Origin: Enterobacillus tribolii
GTDB lineage: Bacteria > Pseudomonadota > Gammaproteobacteria > Enterobacterales > Enterobacteriaceae
Assembly (NCBI RefSeq): GCF_003363015.1
Contig: NZ_QRAP01000001.1
Span: 233,162 to 297,161, forward strand
DNA: 64,000 bases
Direction of reading: 5' to 3'
The translations under genes and the position numbers were made by a program. Shown here one piece after another: positions 36,929 through 46,522 of the stretch. Each line of letters starts with the position of its first letter. Position 1 is the first letter of the stretch. The notes below the pieces were generated by a model. The model worked only from the letters and a program-made list of their open reading frames with translations, did not search any database and was not told where the DNA came from.

Positions 36929-37299
36929 CGCGTTTTCCCCGGCCTGTTCGTTCATTTAAGCAAATTCCGTTTATCCTGCCATAATATAGAGATATACACT
37001 TATCGCCGTTATTTTATAACCTGCCTGTATAGCCCCTGTTTCTGTTAATGAAATGCTCCGGCAAGAAAGATATTCATGCAGCTGGTTATATTTTATCCGT
37101 ACGTTACAAAACGGTGACCCGGAACGCTGATGATGACTGTCACGGCAGGCAACGGGAGGGGCGTTTCTTGTTAGGTTCATGCGGCAGGAGGAAAAAACGC
37201 ATGTTTTTTTGCGGTAAAAAGACGTTTCGTATATGACAAGTTTAGGTATGTGGTTCTACACTAGTTTTCTCTGATTATATTATATCCAGCGTATGGCCC
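36929..37299. other. Intergenic region between putP and the MgrB-like ORF
   Basis: About 370 bp of AT-rich sequence. A 62-codon frame at 37048-37236 lacks a ribosome site and reads unlike protein. An AGTTTA...TGGTTC pair at about 37240 loosely resembles a PhoP box but the spacing is off by one base. Confidence 0.45.
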
Positions 37300-37461
37300 A
37301 TGATGAAGGTTTTAGCTATACTATTAGCCCTGTTTAGTGTTTTAACCTTTTGTTATGTACTGGTTTTTTCCATGGATAAACTCTGCGAGCGTTATGAGAT
37401 CTTCATGGGGATCTGCCGTGTGGTTGATATATCCAGTCCGCATATTCCCAAGCTCCGCTAA
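37300..37461 (+). CDS. MgrB-like small membrane protein
   Basis: A 53 aa ORF, too short for usual ORF filters, reading MMKVLAILLALFSVLTFCYV at the start. One membrane segment (about 4-24) precedes a short periplasmic tail with CERYEIFMGIC, which resembles the Cys-bounded CDQDVQFFSGIC segment of MgrB (YobG), the small inhibitor of sensor PhoQ. Spacing between the cysteines is 9 residues rather than 10, and the terminal Trp of MgrB is absent. No strong ribosome site is visible. Similarity is by eye only. Confidence 0.55.
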   Translation: MMKVLAILLALFSVLTFCYVLVFSMDKLCERYEIFMGICRVVDISSPHIPKLR

Positions 37462-37672
37462 TTTTTCAGACATTGCTTAAAACATCCTTCCTTTTTAAGA
37501 AAACTCGCATATATAAAAGGGTTTTTCATTTCCCGCATGGGCTTTTTTCCTATAATCAATGCAACGGAAGTTGGTTTTGCATGGGCTCTGGAAAAGTCTG
37601 ATATTATTTTTGTTGAGTTAATTAGCCTGTTTCAGGAAAATAGGCTATACAAAATGGAGCGGAGGAGACAAA

Positions 37673-37798
37673 ATGCATAACCGCCGCAAGGACGGGGGAG
37701 TTTTGTTGTTCTTCCTCAGGGAGGAGGCAAACGTGGTTGTTTGCAACCAGAGAGAGGTATATGCGAATAACGTAACATTGATTGTTCTGGTGGAATAA
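37673..37798 (+). CDS. Small ORF of unknown function
   Basis: A 41-codon ORF starting MHNRRKDGGVLLFFLREEAN and ending LIVLVE, with a strong GGAGCGGAGGAG ribosome site 5 bp before the ATG. It lies 106 bp upstream of aqpZ on the same strand. I recognise no family. It could be a real small protein or a leader peptide; the inner sequence GCAAAC...GTTTGC can form a short hairpin. Confidence 0.45.
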   Translation: MHNRRKDGGVLLFFLREEANVVVCNQREVYANNVTLIVLVE

Positions 37799-37903
37799 AC
37801 CCTACAGTTTTTCCATTTTTCTAAGGGATAAAAGAGTCCGGGATGTATTGGAATGGTTATTAATTAACACGCCCGGTCGTACAGAAGTTTTTTCGCAGAG
37901 GTT

Positions 37904-38602
37904 ATGATGTCTAAAAAATTAGCGGCTGAGTTTTTTGGTACGTTTTGGTTGGTGTTTGGCGGTTGCGGTAGTGCGGTGCTGGCAGCAGGATTCCCTGAAC
38001 TGGGTATCGGCTTCGCAGGCGTTGCGCTGGCGTTCGGTTTGACGGTGCTGACCATGGCTTATGCCGTCGGCCATATTTCCGGCGGGCACTTTAACCCGGC
38101 GGTAACGCTGGGCCTGTGGGCCGGCGGTCGCTTCGGCGCTAAAGAAGTTGTTCCTTATATCATTGCGCAGGTTATCGGCGGTATCGCCGCAGCTGGTGTA
38201 CTGTACCTGATTGCCAGCGGCAAGAGCGGTTTTGACGCGGCGGCCAGCGGTTTCGCTTCCAACGGTTACGGCGAGCATTCACCGGGAGGCTTCTCCTTCC
38301 AGGCGGCAATCATTGCTGAAGTCGTGCTGACGGCGTTCTTCCTGATCATTATCCACGGCGCCACGGACAAACGCGCTCCGGCCGGTTTCGCACCGATCGC
38401 GATTGGTCTGGCGCTGACCCTGATTCACCTGATCAGCATTCCGGTAACCAACACCTCCGTAAACCCGGCGCGCAGCACCGCGGTAGCCATTTTCCAGGGC
38501 GGCTGGGCGTTGCAGCAACTGTGGGTGTTCTGGGTTATGCCGATTATCGGCGGCGTTATCGGCGGGTTCATTTACCGCACGCTGCTGGAGAAGAAAGACT
38601 AA
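37904..38602 (+). CDS. aqpZ: AqpZ, aquaporin Z
   Basis: Water channel of the inner membrane, 232 aa with six membrane helices and two NPA boxes: HFNPAV (Asn64-Ala66) and SVNPARS (Asn187-Arg190). The selectivity residues of water-selective AqpZ are present (Phe44, His175, Arg190 by alignment with E. coli). Sequence is nearly that of E. coli AqpZ. ATG 37904 is followed directly by a second ATG at 37907, which has better spacing from AGAGG. Confidence 0.97.
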   Translation: MMSKKLAAEFFGTFWLVFGGCGSAVLAAGFPELGIGFAGVALAFGLTVLTMAYAVGHISGGHFNPAVTLGLWAGGRFGAKEVVPYIIAQVIGGIAAAGVLYLIASGKSGFDAAASGFASNGYGEHSPGGFSFQAAIIAEVVLTAFFLIIIHGATDKRAPAGFAPIAIGLALTLIHLISIPVTNTSVNPARSTAVAIFQGGWALQQLWVFWVMPIIGGVIGGFIYRTLLEKKD

Positions 38603-38635
38603 GCGCTTTCATTCAGGTAGCAAATCTATAAAGAC

Positions 38636-38661
38636 AAGGCCCGGTTTATCCGGGCCTTTTC
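38636..38661 (+). terminator. aqpZ terminator
   Basis: AAGGCCCGG-TTTAT-CCGGGCCTT, a perfect 9 bp stem followed by TT, 33 bp after the stop. Confidence 0.9.
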
Positions 38662-39059
38662 GATCTCTCCGCCGGCTTTTTCATGCCGGTTTCGCGCGCC
38701 ATCCGGGCGCGTTTTCTGTTTTTTTCCGCTATTTTTAATAATGAAATTTAAGTGTGAATTAAGAAATAGTTAAGTGTATGGGTGATGTAATAAAGATCGA
38801 TTTTATCTATATATTAATAACGAGATTACTTAATAATAAAGATATTGTTATTTACCTTTTGTTTCTCCCGAATTACTATTCGTTTCGAAGCGTAACACCT
38901 GGCTATATTGCTATTTGTTAATTTGAGAGGGAACTCATCATGCGAATTTATATGGGCTTAAATATATAATATTCAAGTTGCCGATAAATAAATCATTGTT
39001 ATTCCCTTTGTCATGGTGCCTCAAAATACGTATTCCGCTATTTGATAAGGTGTTCATTA
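38662..39059 (+). promoter_or_regulatory. Upstream region of the fimbrial operon
   Basis: About 400 bp, very AT-rich, expected to hold the fimbrial promoter. GATC occurs at 38662-38665 and 38795-38798, 133 bp apart. GCCGATAA, an exact sigma-28 -10 element, lies at 38980-38987; the nearest TAAA (38959-38962) is 17 bp away, two more than ideal. No gene seen. Confidence 0.5.
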
Positions 39060-39785
39060 ATGATTGTGCTTATAAAAAAGATACGGACATTATTCTTTTG
39101 TCTGCTCTCTGTGCCGCTGTGCGCCAGTGCGAATATGACGGTTTATCCAATGGCCGTGGGCCTGGATGCAAACGGAGAGGGAAGCGTCAGGGTGATATCT
39201 AAATCCCCTGAGGTTCAGTATGTCAGAACAAAAGTTCTGCGAATTACCGACCCAGCGACGCCACAGGAAAAAGAGGTGGAAGTCAGCGGAGGAAGCGGCG
39301 ATGAATTGGTGGTGATGCCGCCGATGTTTGCCATTCCCGGTGGCGCCAGCAAGCGGGCGCGCATGGTCGCGATGGATCCGCAGGAGAAAGAAGTGTTGTA
39401 CCGGGTGATGTTTGAGAGCGTCCCCGCACTGGAGGACACGGTAAATGAAGAGAAGAGTAAAGGCATCTCTACTGAGCTTTCCGTGAATCTGATCTGGGGG
39501 GTGTTAGTTTCCGTTCCGCCACGGCAGCCGGTTATTCAGCTTACGCTTTCTCCGGATAAAACGTTGCTGCTAAATAAAGGAACCCAGCGGGTAAAAATCA
39601 CCGGTATCAGTTTGTGCCGTAAAGGCCAGCGTGGGGAGGCGTGTTCACGCACAAATGAAAACCGGAACTTATTCCCGGATAGCACATATAAGCTGCCCTC
39701 ATTGAAGGGTTTTGAGAAAATTGAAATTACGTACAAAGACTGGATCAAAAACAAAAATGATTCACAGGTATTCTCCATTAATTAA
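39060..39785 (+). CDS. CS1-type fimbrial periplasmic chaperone
   Basis: Alternate chaperone-usher (alpha-fimbria) chaperone, 241 aa. A signal peptide ends at CASA before NMTVYPMAVGL. The immunoglobulin-like fold is suggested by VQYVRTKVLRITDPATPQEK and FAIPGGASKRARMVAMD; the family resembles CooB, CfaA and CblB. It leads a four-gene operon with the canonical B-A-C-D order. A TTG six codons upstream keeps the frame open; the ATG at 39060 with AAGG before it gives a normal signal peptide. Confidence 0.85.
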   Translation: MIVLIKKIRTLFFCLLSVPLCASANMTVYPMAVGLDANGEGSVRVISKSPEVQYVRTKVLRITDPATPQEKEVEVSGGSGDELVVMPPMFAIPGGASKRARMVAMDPQEKEVLYRVMFESVPALEDTVNEEKSKGISTELSVNLIWGVLVSVPPRQPVIQLTLSPDKTLLLNKGTQRVKITGISLCRKGQRGEACSRTNENRNLFPDSTYKLPSLKGFEKIEITYKDWIKNKNDSQVFSIN

Positions 39786-39937
39786 ATATCATTGCGCTGA
39801 ATAATGATTATTTAATTGTATAACGATGTACTGAGCTACGTGACCTGATTTCTGGCGTTTGCTGATAAAGCAGATGCCCGATAACGTGTTCTTTTTGAAA
39901 GAACGTATTTAAATTTAAACTAATAAGGATATTTTCA

Positions 39938-40468
39938 ATGAAATATATGGTTAAACCTGTTGTTGCTGCTTTTCTGTTGTCTATGGCGGGTTCTGCATTA
40001 GCAGTGCAAAAAGATATTACCGTAACGGCAAATATCGACGCCGCATTGGATATGACGCAGAGCGACGGCAGCGCGTTGCCTAAGTCGGTGGAGATGCAGT
40101 ACATCCCTGGCACAGGCCTGTCTCCGGTGAGCATTATGAGCAAGATTTGGTCAAATGCGCCTACGGGTGGCGCGGTACAGATGAGGCTGGTTAGCCCCGC
40201 ACAGTTGGTAAACACCACCGGGGCGAACTCAAATGGTTCGGCGATTACGGTTCCGCTGAGCGTTGCATGGGGCACGCTGGCGCTGACCACCACCAACCAG
40301 GCTTTGGCTGTGACGGATATTTTCCCGAACGGCGCGGATGCGCTGACGACCGGTTCCGTTGCCCGTGAGCTGACGATTTCCCAAACGACGAAAGGTGCGC
40401 TGACCACCGGTTCTTATCAGGGCGTTGTCAGCATTTATCTGAGCCAGAGCGCGGCAACTGGCGGCTGA
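39938..40468 (+). CDS. CS1-type major fimbrial subunit
   Basis: Major pilin, 176 aa. The signal peptide MKYMVKPVVAAFLLSMAGSA is cleaved before VQKDITVTANIDAALDMTQS, the hallmark mature N-terminus of CfaB/CooA/CblA pilins, which donate this strand to the next subunit. No cysteines are present, as in that family. A 152 bp gap from the chaperone gene is longer than other gaps in the operon, perhaps for extra regulation of pilin level. TAAGGA ribosome site. Confidence 0.9.
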   Translation: MKYMVKPVVAAFLLSMAGSALAVQKDITVTANIDAALDMTQSDGSALPKSVEMQYIPGTGLSPVSIMSKIWSNAPTGGAVQMRLVSPAQLVNTTGANSNGSAITVPLSVAWGTLALTTTNQALAVTDIFPNGADALTTGSVARELTISQTTKGALTTGSYQGVVSIYLSQSAATGG

Positions 40469-40536
40469 TAAATCCTCTTTTCTGCCCGCACTGATTGGTG
40501 CGGGCATTTTGCTACACAGGGACGATTACGCTCATC

Positions 40537-43221
40537 ATGAAAAGAAAGTTACTGGCTTTACTTATTTTGGCATCTCTTGATGCCCAGGCGCGGGTGCCAA
40601 AGGGGTTTGAAGCGTTAACGCAAGGCGTTGAAGAACGCGTTGAAGTCGTACTGGCCGGGAAGAATATTGGCCTGTTTGATGCAACGGTTAACCTGGATAC
40701 CGTTACGTTTGCCGACCCTTCGGCGGTATTAACCGCGTTGGAACTCCCCGTGGTACAGAACAGCGCGGATTACCAGGCTATCCTGAAAGCGCTTTCGGCA
40801 CCGCTGGCGCGTAATGGCGAGAAGGCCTGCGGCAGCGTCTCCTTCGCTTCTGCGGGATGCGGTTACCTGAAAACCGATAACGTGGCGGCGATCTATGACG
40901 GTGAAGAGGCCAGCGTGACGCTGTTTTTGCGCGGGGACTGGATGCCGGTCAGCGGGCAAAGCGCGCTTTACCTGCAGGCGGATAAAAACGATGTAGAAAA
41001 TGCCCTGATTCATCAGCAGGACCTGAACGTACTGACCCAGGAAGATTACAGCAGTTTATTTCTGCAAAGCTCGGATGCGCTGGGGATTACAGAGAATAGT
41101 TATATCGGCGCAGACTGGTCGCTGGCGGCTACAAAGAATGATGATAACAGCGATAACAGCACTGATATCAGTAATCTCTACTATCGCTACGATCTTGACC
41201 GGCGTTACTACCTGCAACTCGGTCGTATGGACAACCGCACGCTGTTCAGCACGCGGGGCGGAAATTTCAGCTTCAGCTTTCTGCCGCTGGGCGCAATTGA
41301 CGGCGCGCGCGTGGGCAGTACCTTAAGCTATGTGAATCGCGATCGGGCCAGTCAGGGCTCGCCGGTTATGGTTCTGCTCTCGCGCAACTCCCGCGTGGAT
41401 GCCTATCGTAACAATCAGTTGCTGGGGACGTTCTATTTACCCGCCGGTAATCAGATGTTGGACACGACACAATTCCCCGACGGCAGCTATACCATCAGCC
41501 TGAATATTTACGAAAGCAATCAGCTGGCGCGGGTGGAAACGGCCGCATTTACCAAAAGCGGGGGAATGGATGACGGACGCATGCATTGGTTTTTGCAGGG
41601 CGGAAAAATCAGTGACAACGATGACCACGGCGGCGACGGCAATGCATACCAGGCAGGCGTGCGGGTGCCGCTTTTCAGGAGTTTGTCGCTGACGGCAGGC
41701 GGGGCGATTGCCGACGACGTCCGCTCTGTAGAGGGGGGCGTTGAAATCATGCCCGACTTCGGCAAGGCCGGCAGTCCGGACTTAACCGTCAATGTTTATC
41801 ATAATGACGATGGCGGCCGGGGAGACAGCCAGCAGCTTCAGTGGTCGGCGCCCGGATTGCCGTCGCTCAGCCTGTATCGCTACTCATCAAATGGCGAACA
41901 ATGCGACGTCGGCAACAGCAGTGATACCAGCAGCTATACGCAGCTGGGATGCTATGAAAACATGAACGCTTCTCTGTCGGCCGTATTTTATGGCTGGAAC
42001 TCGACGCTGAGTTTTATCCGCACGGAGAATCATACCAACATCAGTACCTGGCAGAGTTCGAATACCTTTGCCAACAATGTGCTGAATCAAACCACGGACA
42101 ATGCCGTGTCCCGAACCTGGCAGCTAAGCGCCTCGCGGGCCTGGAACGCAGGGGCGTGGCTGGTAAACGGCACGTTCGGCGCCTTCACCCGCGATGACGG
42201 CGGTTACGACGGCCGGGATAACGGGCTTTATCTGTCGCTCTCTTTTTATCTGACACCCAGGCAGGATTCGGGCTACCGCAGCCAGAGTTCACGTCTGAGC
42301 GTGGATTATCGTGACAGCAAAAATACGGACTCTCAGACCGCTTACCGGGCTTCCCACAGCTGGTATTGGGATGAAAAAGATCATAAGGAGCTGTCAGTGG
42401 AAGCCGGAGGGATAAATTCCGATACGCTGGATGCCGTACTGAACGGGCGGTATGAGGGGCGCTACGGCAACCTCAGCGCTACCTTGTCCGACAGTTATGA
42501 TAATCGCGACAACTCGCATAATTCAGCATTCAGCGGCGCTTATAGCTCGTCGTTCGCCGTGTCGCGCCATGGCGTTAGCTGGGGCGGCGCTGGAGGAAGC
42601 GAGCCGTCGGCGGCGGTGCTGGTTAACGTCGAAGACGCCGGCGATGATGAGCAGAAAAGCGCAGCCGTACTGGATGCGCGTATCAGCGGCAGCAGAACGG
42701 TAACGCTCGGCGCGGGCAGCTCAGCGTTATTCCCGCTAATGGCCTATGAACCCGGCCGTATTGATATCAGCGACAGCCGCTTAGTGAGCCAGGGCGCAAC
42801 CACGGCGGTACTTACCGGAGCGGGTAACAGCAGCGTGATGCTATTACCCGGTAAGGTTCGGGTGAAAACGGTGGCGGCGGAACAGCGTTATGGTTACGTA
42901 GGCCGCCTGTTATTGCCGGCGGGGGCGCGTACGCGTCCGGTGATCGGGTTAAACAGCCGCATGTTGCTGCTGGCGGAGGACGGTGGTTTCACGGCGCAGC
43001 TTCCCGGACGGGCAGACAACCTTTATCTGGCGGCGGGAAGCCAATACTTCCAGTGCCCGCTGACGGTGAAAAAGCGCCGTGCGGTGGTGCGCTATGTGGG
43101 CGAAGTGACCTGTCAGCCGATTACGGAGGAGCGGCTGCCGCAGGTGGTACGAGAGAAAGAGCTGGTTAAGCTGAAACGGCGTAATGCGATGGAAACCGCA
43201 TATAGTGGTAAGGATGAATAA
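40537..43221 (+). CDS. CS1-type fimbrial outer-membrane usher
   Basis: Outer-membrane pore and assembly platform for the pilus, 894 aa. A signal peptide (MKRKLLALLILASLDAQA) is followed by RVPKGFEALTQGVEERVEVV, as in CooC/CfaC/TcfC ushers. The barrel region contains alternating strand patterns and YYLQLGRMDNRTLFSTRGGN. The C-terminal domains carry GRLLLPAGARTRPVIGLN. The frame is open 14 codons upstream; the ATG at 40537 is chosen for the signal peptide. It abuts the tip gene. Confidence 0.92.
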   Translation: MKRKLLALLILASLDAQARVPKGFEALTQGVEERVEVVLAGKNIGLFDATVNLDTVTFADPSAVLTALELPVVQNSADYQAILKALSAPLARNGEKACGSVSFASAGCGYLKTDNVAAIYDGEEASVTLFLRGDWMPVSGQSALYLQADKNDVENALIHQQDLNVLTQEDYSSLFLQSSDALGITENSYIGADWSLAATKNDDNSDNSTDISNLYYRYDLDRRYYLQLGRMDNRTLFSTRGGNFSFSFLPLGAIDGARVGSTLSYVNRDRASQGSPVMVLLSRNSRVDAYRNNQLLGTFYLPAGNQMLDTTQFPDGSYTISLNIYESNQLARVETAAFTKSGGMDDGRMHWFLQGGKISDNDDHGGDGNAYQAGVRVPLFRSLSLTAGGAIADDVRSVEGGVEIMPDFGKAGSPDLTVNVYHNDDGGRGDSQQLQWSAPGLPSLSLYRYSSNGEQCDVGNSSDTSSYTQLGCYENMNASLSAVFYGWNSTLSFIRTENHTNISTWQSSNTFANNVLNQTTDNAVSRTWQLSASRAWNAGAWLVNGTFGAFTRDDGGYDGRDNGLYLSLSFYLTPRQDSGYRSQSSRLSVDYRDSKNTDSQTAYRASHSWYWDEKDHKELSVEAGGINSDTLDAVLNGRYEGRYGNLSATLSDSYDNRDNSHNSAFSGAYSSSFAVSRHGVSWGGAGGSEPSAAVLVNVEDAGDDEQKSAAVLDARISGSRTVTLGAGSSALFPLMAYEPGRIDISDSRLVSQGATTAVLTGAGNSSVMLLPGKVRVKTVAAEQRYGYVGRLLLPAGARTRPVIGLNSRMLLLAEDGGFTAQLPGRADNLYLAAGSQYFQCPLTVKKRRAVVRYVGEVTCQPITEERLPQVVREKELVKLKRRNAMETAYSGKDE

Positions 43222-43222
43222 A

Positions 43223-44356
43223 ATGGGAAAAATAATCACAGCACTGATACTGCTCGTGTTTGGTTGGGCGATTCCATTGATGACGGCGCAGGCCGGGGAT
43301 AACCGGGTTCTGGAGCGCACGATCAATCGCGCCAGTCCGGGCGGGGATATCTGGGTGTGGCAAAATGTGAGCCAGGGGAGGGCGCCAACCTCGAATGATG
43401 CAAATTATGGTACGGCAAATACCGTCGTATGCCGCAGTACGACGAATGCCAATACCGGCGCCTGCCCGGCGCGAGCAGGAGGACTGGATTCCACGTATAC
43501 GCCGGTTAAGTTGCTTTTTACTGAAAAACGTTCAGGAATGAAAGTGGTGCTTACGTTGCAGGGATACCGGCAACCGGCCTGGGTTAATGTTTCCGGTTGT
43601 GGAAGGACCAAACGTTCCTTAAACATGGCAGGAGGGGCGTCGTGTATCGGGGCTGCAACGGCAGAATCCTTCCTTTATATCTGGATCCCGGCGGCCGAAT
43701 TGAAAAAGCTTCCCGTCGGCGGTCTTTGGACGGCGTCTTTGCGTATGACATCCTGGCGGGCTGGTGGACCAAACAACACCACGGCCTGGAATGCTGATAT
43801 CACCTTAAACGTTATCGATCCGTCAAAAATTGATATTTACTTTCCGGACTTCAGCTTCGCTACCCCAAGGATTGCACTGGATCTGCATCCGCGTGGAGCG
43901 CCAAATGATTTTGTTGGTGCGTATGCGGAAGACATCACCACCCTGGAAATGTGCCTGTACGATGGTTATAACGCAAACAGTACGCAATACTACGTTCAGA
44001 TTTACGATCCGCCGGGACGCCCTCACGTTGGGAGACCTAACGGTGATTTCTCTATTTACCTCAATGGGACAGGGAGCACCGAAGCTAACGCCAGAATTGA
44101 TTACCACCTGCGGATTCGTGATCCGGACTCTGGTGCGATGAGAGATGTGATTAATGGCGGCGATATGATCTGGACACGAATCAATCAGGGGCTGATTCGC
44201 CCGGTGCGCCTGCCGTCAATATCAACCTATGTGCTGTGCGTTCCTACGCCGCTGGAGTTTAGCGTAACGAAGTTTAACGTGAATGAAAAAGTAGCCGGCT
44301 ATTACTCCGGTACGCTAACCGTCATGTTTTCTCCGACAACGCCCACCGTCAACTGA
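43223..44356 (+). CDS. CS1-type fimbrial tip protein (CfaE/CblD-like)
   Basis: Minor tip subunit and probable adhesin, 377 aa. It has a signal peptide (MGKIITALILLVFGWAIPLM) and a two-domain layout typical of CfaE/CooD/CblD, with several Cys pairs (for example VVCRSTTNANTGACPARAG). The last gene of the operon. The ATG at 43223 has AAGGA 8 bp before it and follows the usher stop by one base; an ATG at 43214 overlapping the usher is an alternative. The binding target is unknown. Confidence 0.83.
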   Translation: MGKIITALILLVFGWAIPLMTAQAGDNRVLERTINRASPGGDIWVWQNVSQGRAPTSNDANYGTANTVVCRSTTNANTGACPARAGGLDSTYTPVKLLFTEKRSGMKVVLTLQGYRQPAWVNVSGCGRTKRSLNMAGGASCIGAATAESFLYIWIPAAELKKLPVGGLWTASLRMTSWRAGGPNNTTAWNADITLNVIDPSKIDIYFPDFSFATPRIALDLHPRGAPNDFVGAYAEDITTLEMCLYDGYNANSTQYYVQIYDPPGRPHVGRPNGDFSIYLNGTGSTEANARIDYHLRIRDPDSGAMRDVINGGDMIWTRINQGLIRPVRLPSISTYVLCVPTPLEFSVTKFNVNEKVAGYYSGTLTVMFSPTTPTVN

Positions 44357-44364
44357 CCTATTGT

Positions 44365-44393
44365 CAGGTGAGCCGGGAATGCCGGTTCACCTG
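44365..44393 (+). terminator. Hairpin after the fimbrial operon
   Basis: CAGGTGAGCCGG and CCGGTTCACCTG form a 12 bp stem (one G-T pair) with a five-base loop, 8 bp after the tip-gene stop. No T-run follows, so it may be a terminator or an mRNA-stabilising end. Confidence 0.6.
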
Positions 44394-44812
44394 GCGATTG
44401 TGCTTGCTGGACGATCGCCGCGGATTCGCTGTTTCCTTCCCTGATTCTCCTTTCCTGAAGTGCGCTTCTGTAACCACGCATTCATGTGCCGCTGGCAGGA
44501 CAAATTTTATACATAAATGCCGCCGTCAGCGGGCTAAAAACGGGGATGATTGTAATCAATGTGTTAATTGCGCGATAATAAACATGTTATGAGTCTGTAC
44601 CCTCAGTTCTCACCATAACAAAAGGAAATACCTGACCGCGAAATTCCGGGATTCTGGTTATAAATATTTGGACTTAGCGCAATAACCACGGAATAAAAAA
44701 CACGTAAGGTGGGGAAGTTTTCTTGACGCAGCGAGCCGGCACATTGATGTGCCGTGTGAGTGTGAACCCGAAGCAAGGCAGGACACGGCCTAAAGTTGCA
44801 AGTGAGAGAAAA
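44394..44812. other. Upstream region of fumA
   Basis: About 420 bp. It should contain the fumA promoter in its AT-rich central part (about 44560-44700). The frame open upstream of fumA (from 44723) lacks protein character. No other gene recognised. Confidence 0.5.
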
Positions 44813-46459
44813 ATGTCAAATAAACCATTCCATTACCAAGATCCCTTTCCGCAGAAAAAAGACGATACCGAATATTATTTGCTGAGCCGCGAGCATGTCT
44901 CCGTCGCCGACTTCGAAGGACAAGAGATCCTGAAGGTGGCGCCGGAGGGATTGACCCTGCTGGCGCAGCAGGCGTTTCATGATGCGTCATTTATGCTGCG
45001 TCCGGCGCATCAGCAGCAGGTCGCGGCGATTCTGGATGATCCAGAGGCCAGTGAGAACGACAAATACGTTGCGTTGCAGTTCCTGCGTAACTCCGAGATT
45101 TCTGCCAAGGGCGTGCTGCCCACTTGTCAGGATACCGGTACGGCGATCATCGTCGGGAAAAAAGGTCAGCGCGTATGGACCGGCGGCGGCGATGAAGAGG
45201 CGCTGTCCCGCGGCGTTTATAACACCTATATTGAAGACAACCTGCGTTATTCACAGAATGCCGCGCTGGACATGTATAAAGAGGTCAACACTGGCACCAA
45301 CCTGCCGGCGCAGATCGACCTCTACAGCGTTGACGGCGAAGAATATAAGTTCCTGTGCATCGCCAAAGGCGGCGGTTCGGCCAACAAAACCTACCTGTAT
45401 CAGGAAACCAAGGCGCTGCTGACGCCGGGTAAGCTGAAAAACTTCCTGGTGGAGAAGATGCGTACATTGGGCACCGCGGCCTGTCCTCCTTACCATATTG
45501 CGTTCGTGATTGGCGGGACGTCGGCGGAAAGTACGCTGAAAACGGTAAAACTGGCGTCAACCAAATATTATGACGGGCTGCCGACCGAAGGTAACGAGCA
45601 CGGTCAGGCGTTCCGCGACGTGGCGCTGGAGCAGGAGTTGCTGAAAGAAGCGCAGGAGCTGGGGCTGGGCGCTCAGTTCGGCGGGAAATATTTCGCGCAC
45701 GATATCCGCGTGGTGCGTTTGCCGCGTCACGGCGCATCATGCCCGGTAGGCATGGGCGTTTCCTGCTCGGCCGACCGTAACATCAAGGGTAAAATCAACC
45801 GCGAAGGCATCTGGCTGGAAAAACTGGAGCATAATCCGGGGAAATATATCCCTGAGCATCTGCGTCAGGCCGGCGAAGGCGAAGTGGTGCAGGTGAACCT
45901 GAACCGCCCGATGAAAGAGATTCTGCAGCAGCTTTCGCAGTATCCGGTCTCTACCCGTCTGTCGCTGACCGGGACCATCATCGTAGGGCGCGACATTGCG
46001 CACGCCAAGCTTCAGGAACGTCTTGATCGCGGTGAACCGCTGCCGCAGTACATCAAAGATCACCCGATCTATTACGCCGGCCCGGCTAAAACGCCGGAAG
46101 GGTATGCCTCCGGTTCGCTGGGGCCGACTACGGCCGGGCGTATGGATTCCTACGTGGATCAGTTCCAGGCAAACGGCGGCAGCATGATCATGCTGGCAAA
46201 GGGCAACCGCAGCCAGCAGGTGACCGATGCCTGTAAGAAACACGGCGGCTTCTATCTGGGCAGTATCGGCGGCCCGGCGGCGGTGCTGGCGCAGCAAAGC
46301 ATCAAGAGCCTGACCTGCATCGAATATCCGGAGCTGGGAATGGAAGCGATCTGGAAAATCGAAGTCGAAGATTTCCCGGCGTTCATCCTGGTGGATGATA
46401 AAGGGAATGACTTCTTCAAAGTGATTCAGGAAACCCGCTGCGCAGGGTGTGCGAAGTAA
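44813..46459 (+). CDS. fumA: Class I fumarate hydratase
   Basis: Iron-sulfur fumarase that interconverts fumarate and malate in the TCA cycle; 548 aa, the same as E. coli FumA. The first cluster ligand is Cys105 in [10 protein letters not shown]; others lie in GTAACPPYH and [10 protein letters not shown]. It begins [20 protein letters not shown]. The frame is open 30 codons upstream but this start equals the family start and has GAGAG before it. FumA and FumB are similar, so the letter is by overall likeness. Confidence 0.93.
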   Translation: MSNKPFHYQDPFPQKKDDTEYYLLSREHVSVADFEGQEILKVAPEGLTLLAQQAFHDASFMLRPAHQQQVAAILDDPEASENDKYVALQFLRNSEISAKGVLPTCQDTGTAIIVGKKGQRVWTGGGDEEALSRGVYNTYIEDNLRYSQNAALDMYKEVNTGTNLPAQIDLYSVDGEEYKFLCIAKGGGSANKTYLYQETKALLTPGKLKNFLVEKMRTLGTAACPPYHIAFVIGGTSAESTLKTVKLASTKYYDGLPTEGNEHGQAFRDVALEQELLKEAQELGLGAQFGGKYFAHDIRVVRLPRHGASCPVGMGVSCSADRNIKGKINREGIWLEKLEHNPGKYIPEHLRQAGEGEVVQVNLNRPMKEILQQLSQYPVSTRLSLTGTIIVGRDIAHAKLQERLDRGEPLPQYIKDHPIYYAGPAKTPEGYASGSLGPTTAGRMDSYVDQFQANGGSMIMLAKGNRSQQVTDACKKHGGFYLGSIGGPAAVLAQQSIKSLTCIEYPELGMEAIWKIEVEDFPAFILVDDKGNDFFKVIQETRCAGCAK

Positions 46460-46473
46460 TTCGCGGAAAGTAT

Positions 46474-46503
46474 AACGGCGGATACCGTAAGGTCTCCGCC
46501 GTT
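46474..46503. terminator. Hairpin between convergent fumA and lipoprotein gene
   Basis: AACGGCGGA (46474-46482) pairs with TCCGCCGTT (46495-46503), a perfect 9 bp stem, between two convergent genes. No strong T-run on either side. Confidence 0.6.
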
Positions 46504-46522
46504 GACAGCAAGAATACGAAAC

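Noticed and set aside
37048-37236. 62-codon ORF after putP
   Set aside because: No ribosome site, unusual composition and no family resemblance.
37235-37265. PhoP box upstream of the MgrB-like ORF
   Set aside because: Only one good half-site (AGTTTA); the second is a poor match and the spacing is off by one base.
44368-44592. 74-codon ORF after the fimbrial tip gene
   Set aside because: It starts inside the hairpin, has no ribosome site and reads as non-protein.
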